A stretch of DNA of 64,000 nt from the NCBI GenBank assembly GCA_015680685.1, contig MNCI01012718.1:62001-126000 (forward strand), in the 5' to 3' direction. This DNA is from Gnetum montanum. Taxonomy: Eukaryota; Streptophyta; Gnetopsida; Gnetales; Gnetaceae. The notes beneath the pieces were generated by a model. The model was not told the origin of the DNA. It searched no databases and was given only the letters and a program-made list of their open reading frames with translations. The first letter of the stretch is position 1. Every line of letters starts with the position of its first letter. Below, piece after piece: positions 60,066 through 64,000 of this stretch. Position numbers and translations under genes: made by a program.

Positions 60066-60890
60066 NNNNNNNNNNNNNNNNNNNNNNNNNNNNNNNNNNN
60101 NNNNNNNNNNNNNNNNNNNNNNNNNNNNNNNNNNNNNNNNNNNNNNNNNNNNNNNNNNNNNNNNNNNNNNNNNNNNNNNNNNNNNNNNNNNNNNNNNNNN
60201 NNNNNNNNNNNNNNNNNNNNNNNNNNNNNNNNNNNNNNNNNNNNNNNNNNNNNNNNNNNNNNNNNNNNNNNNNNNNNNNNNNNNNNNNNNNNNNNNNNNN
60301 NNNNNNNNNNNNNNNNNNNNNNNNNNNNNNNNNNNNNNNNNNNNNNNNNNNNNNNNNNNNNNNNNNNNNNNNNNNNNNNNNNNNNNNNNNNNNNNNNNNN
60401 NNNNNNNNNNNNNNNNNNNNNNNNNNNNNNNNNNNNNNNNNNNNNNNNNNNNNNNNNNNNNNNNNNNNNNNNNNNNNNNNNNNNNNNNNNNNNNNNNNNN
60501 NNNNNNNNNNNNNNNNNNNNNNNNNNNNNNNNNNNNNNNNNNNNNNNNNNNNNNNNNNNNNNNNNNNNNNNNNNNNNNNNNNNNNNNNNNNNNNNNNNNN
60601 NNNNNNNNNNNNNNNNNNNNNNNNNNNNNNNNNNNNNNNNNNNNNNNNNNNNNNNNNNNNNNNNNNNNNNNNNNNNNNNNNNNNNNNNNNNNNNNNNNNN
60701 NNNNNNNNNNNNNNNNNNNNNNNNNNNNNNNNNNNNNNNNNNNNNNNNNNNNNNNNNNNNNNNNNNNNNNNNNNNNNNNNNNNNNNNNNNNNNNNNNNNN
60801 NNNNNNNNNNNNNNNNNNNNNNNNNNNNNNNNNNNNNNNNNNNNNNNNNNNNNNNNNNNNNNNNNNNNNNNNNNNNNNNNNNNNNNNNNN
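60066..60890. other. Assembly gap (825 N)
   Basis: A run of N falling between the RT active site and the RNase H linker. It hides the RT thumb, the first RNase H and possibly frame changes. Its true length is unknown. Confidence 0.99.
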
Positions 60891-62743
60891 CAATCATCAG
60901 TCAAGGGTCAAGCCATAGCAGATCAAATGGCCACGTCACCAACACGTGATCAAGAAACCATAGATCCAGAATTCCCAGATGAGAGCATAAACACCATAGA
61001 CACAGTGCCCCAAGATTATGATGTCATTCTAAACTTTGACGGAGCATCCAGCTCTCGAGGAGGAAGTGCGGCCGCTGTCATCACCTATCCCTTCGGAGAG
61101 ATTCGACCCTTTACCTATTGTTTCAATTTTCACTGTACTAACAACATAGCAGAGTATGAAGGTCTCCTTAGAGGTCTCGCGGTAGCACTGGCTTCAGACA
61201 TCACACGGCTTATAGTCAAAGGAGATTCACAATTGGTCGTAAATCAAGTTACAGACATTTACACATGTAAAGCCCAACATTTACAACCATACTGTGACTT
61301 GGCAAAACATTTAATGAGGCAATTCGAAAACATTGATGTGTAACACGTCTCTCGAAACGATAACACCATCGCAGACGCGTTGGCCACATTAGCGCTGAAC
61401 ATATCGCCCGACATGTTCCATGCCTTGCCAAGCTCCGTAATCAACTGCGCTGAATCGATAACCAATACCCCCGACACATTGCCAATTGCATCTGTTAGTA
61501 CAACACACGCGGTGGAATGATATGATGACATAAAAGAGTACCTTCTACGCGGTAAAACACCACGACATCTAACAAATGCGCAAAAGGACACGGTGCGGAA
61601 ACGTTCTAGGCAATACACCTTAGTAGGGGACACATTGTGTCGCAGATCCTACGAAGGTATATTGCTAACATGCGTCAGTAGTGCTGATACCCAAACGGTT
61701 GTTGATTAGGTACATGAGGGACTATGTGGAGGACACATAGCGCCAAAAGCCAGGGCAACGAAAATCAGACGACTAGGCTACTATTGGCCGCATATGGAAT
61801 ATGACTGTCTCTCTAAGGTTAAAACATGCGACACTTGCCAAAAGCATAGTAACCTAATCCATGTCCCACCGAACGAGTTGCACACAGCGCAAATCACGTG
61901 GCCCTTCCAAAAATGGAGTTTGGACCTCATCGGACCAATCATACCCTCGTCTTCCACAGGGCACAGTTTCATCATAACCGCTACTGAATATTTCACAAAG
62001 TGGGTTGAGGCTATTCCCCTCCAAAAGACCACATCTAGACACGTGTGCAATTTCATCCTTGAAAACATTGTAACCCGTTTTGGCAACCCTTTGACAATTA
62101 TCACTGACAACGGGCCGCAATTTAGCAGTGCCGAAACAAAAACTTTTTGCGACAGTCTGGGGATCAAACACTCGTTTTCCTCCCCTTACTATCCTTAGAG
62201 CAATGGGCAAGCAGAAGCAACAAATAAGACGATCATTACAATACTTAAGAAAATGTTAACCCAAAGCAAAAGAAAATGATGTATGCATTATGGGCATACC
62301 GCACTACACACCGAACGTCAACAGGTAAAACACCATATAGCCTTGTTTACGGTTCAGAAGCTGTCTTACCTTTAGAATTACAGGTACCATCATTAAGGAT
62401 CACACTCTCCGGACTCCTCGACGACGAGCAAAACAATAATCTACGTATCATTGACCTCAACTCGGTGGAAGAGGAACGCATACGCACGCTCGATCAGATC
62501 GAATGGTACCAAAAGCAACAACAACAGTGACATCGGAATAACAGCAACAAGCGCCCTATCCAAGAAGGCGACCTCGTACTCAAAGCTATTCGGGAACATT
62601 CGGACAAATTCTCAGCCAACTGGGAAGGGCCTTACGTGGTCATCAAAGCATTCGATAATGGTGCATTCAAGCTAGTTGACATGGAAGGGAACGAGTTTGC
62701 CAATCCGACAAATCGTTTGTACCTAAAACCGTTCTACGTCTGA
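60891..62743 (+). pseudogene. Second (archaeal-type) RNase H and integrase of element G, broken
   Basis: After V-K-G-Q-A-I-A-D-Q comes a second RNase H (about 61015-61400) with F-D-G-A-S-S-S, N-N-I-A-E-Y-E-G-L and K-G-D-S-Q-L-V-V. This domain marks the Tat lineage. A stop follows at about 61341. The integrase zinc finger lies at about 61720-61860 (ends C-D-T-C-Q-K). The core (61794-62198) has L-D-L-I-G-P, I-T-D-N-G-P-Q-F and, after a TAG, N-G-Q-A-E-A, so all three catalytic residues are present. One frameshift near 62270 and a TGA near 62528 precede the C-terminal part, which ends L-Y-L-K-P-F-Y-V. Confidence 0.85.
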
Positions 62744-62765
62744 ACACAAGCTCAGGTACGTTCAA

Positions 62766-63590
62766 GTCCTGGAATTATGATTATAAACTGATACCACAGA
62801 AAAGTCTTGGAATTATGACTATAAACTGATACCATAGAAAAGTCCTGGAATTATGACTATAAATTGATACCACAGCAAGTCCTGGAATTATGACTATAAA
62901 CTGATACCATAGAAAAGTCCTGGAATTACGACTATAAACTGATACCACAACAAGTCCTAGAATTATGACTATAAACTGATACCACAGAAAAGTCCTGGAA
63001 TTACGACTATAAACTGATACCACAGCAAGTCCTGGAATTATGACTATAAACTGATACCACAGAAAAGTCCTGGAATTATGACTATAAACTGATACCACAG
63101 AAAAGTCCTGGAATTATGATTATAAACTGATACCATAGAAAAGTCCTAGAATTATGATTATAAACTGATACCACAGCAAGTCCTGGAATTATGACTATAA
63201 ACTGATACCACAGAAAAGTCCTGGAATTATGACTATAAACTGATACCATAGAAAAGTCCTAGAATTATGATTATAAACTGATACCACAGCAAGTCCTGGA
63301 ATTATGACTATAAACTGATACCACAGAAAAGTCCTGGAATTATGACTATAAACTGATACCACAGAAAAGTCCTGGAATTATGACTATAAACTGATACCAT
63401 AGCAAGTCCTGAAATTATGACTATAAACTGATACCACAGAAAAGTCCTGGAATTATGACTATAAACTGATACCACAGAAAATTCCTGGAATTATGACTAT
63501 AAACTGATACCACAGAAGAGTCCTAGAATTATGACTATAAACTGATGCCATAGCCAGTCCTGGATTATGACTTAAAACTAATACCACAGT
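62766..63590 (+). repeat. 37-bp tandem array in the 3' untranslated region of element G
   Basis: About 22 units of 36-37 bases, each containing GTCCTGGAATTATGACTATA followed by AACTGATACCACAG and a variable AAA or CA link. Units differ by only a few bases. Tandem arrays in this position are known for Ogre/Tat elements and can seed satellites. Confidence 0.85.
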
Positions 63591-64000
63591 GTCTGCAATG
63601 ACGATAAACTAGCATCTATCCGGCATGACAATAAACTGCCACCGTCACAACCATCAGGGTCTGCTAAGACTATAAACTAGCTGGCCTCTTCATGGTCCGC
63701 TAAGACTAAAAACTGGCAACGTAACGTCCGCCATGACGCTAAACAGGCGATGTCCAACGGGTTACGACATAAAACTAACCCATGATAGTCCGCTAGGACT
63801 ATAAACTGGCACGTTCATCTTCAACACTTCACTCCATAGCCACACTCATTCATCAGCTTCACTGCGTCGCTCGCCATCAATCGCCCTTATCAGTGTTGCT
63901 GTCATCTAAACACAGTGCCTGCCTTCCTTCAGCATCTCTGCGCCATTGGCCTCCATGTAAGTCTAAGCTCGTCTATTCGCTCATGGTTTTTCTTATCTCC
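63591..64000 (+). other. 3' region of element G up to the window edge
   Basis: About eight more diverged TAAACT units (CCGGCATGACAATAAACTGC type) lie at 63590-63805, then CT-rich sequence. No polypurine tract or 3' LTR is reached. Confidence 0.55.

Larger units (their letters stand above)
47525..64000 (+). mobile_element. Element G: giant Tat/Ogre-lineage Ty3/gypsy retrotransposon, 3' LTR outside the window
   Basis: Order: 5' LTR; primer site; leader with palindromes; gag-protease frame (49205-53347); a 5.7 kb spacer containing an antisense multi-exon gene; RT (59157-60065, then an assembly gap); RNase H linker and second archaeal-type RNase H (about 60900-61400); integrase (to 62743); a 37-bp tandem array; then the 3' region to the edge. 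The second RNase H, the large size (over 16 kb) and the split between protease and RT are marks of the Tat lineage, and of Ogre in particular. Base composition is visibly richer in GC than the surrounding AT-rich elements. It inserted into element H. Confidence 0.85.

Noticed and set aside
60028-60904. Long open frames through the N run
   Set aside because: They are artefacts of the assembly gap.
62781-63098. Open frame through the 37-bp array (minus strand)
   Set aside because: It is a translation of the tandem repeat, showing a periodic peptide with no independent coding evidence.
62766-63590. CRISPR-like regular repeats
   Set aside because: Units are head to tail without unique spacers and lie in the 3' untranslated region of a plant retrotransposon; this is a tandem array.

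Overview
The window is nuclear DNA of a seed plant. One intact host gene, a six-exon SEC61 alpha (protein-translocon) gene at 42890-45106 on the minus strand, sits among plant Ty3/gypsy LTR retrotransposons. The very long, nested, mutation-ridden elements and wide AT-rich spacers suggest a large, slowly purged genome, perhaps a gymnosperm; that placement is inference only. 825 N's (60066-60890) mark an assembly gap.

Two retrotransposon groups fill the window. The first is Athila-like: tRNA-Asp-type primer binding site, LTRs with TGATGA/TCATCA-type ends, and a polypurine tract (PPT) reading about ATTCAATCATGGGGGTA. I label its copies E, D, F, B, A and H. From the left edge to about 16.4 kb, E, D and F lie in tandem on the minus strand, sharing single LTRs. 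From 19852 to 39156 lies a three-level nest with target-site duplications (TSDs) at each level. Gag-only element B (TSD AATAT) contains pol-bearing element A (23504-36539; TSD TTAAC/CTAAC). A contains an unclassified 3.1 kb insertion C (29499-32594; TSD ACTAT) inside its integrase region. H is a minus-strand LTR at 46709-47458 that landed in a 36-bp minisatellite.

The second group is one GC-richer giant element, G (47525 to beyond the right edge), of the Tat/Ogre lineage. It has a gag-protease frame, a 5.7 kb spacer, RT, a second archaeal-type RNase H, integrase, and a 37-bp tandem array in its 3' untranslated region. G inserted into the 3' internal part of H.

The most unusual object is inside the G spacer. 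On the minus strand lies an eight-exon, roughly 1,050-codon gene with its own TATA box and consensus splice sites. Its second and third exons resemble the NLI-interacting-factor/FCP1 phosphatase fold, with a degenerate catalytic motif; a long fourth exon and a coiled-coil exon follow. Its 5' leader carries the same GCGTATACGC palindromes as the G LTR.

Other regions are spacers: 16.56-19.85 kb and 39.16-42.6 kb (each holding a piece of the same LINE-like repeat) and 45.5-46.5 kb upstream of SEC61A. No RNA genes or CRISPR arrays were seen.
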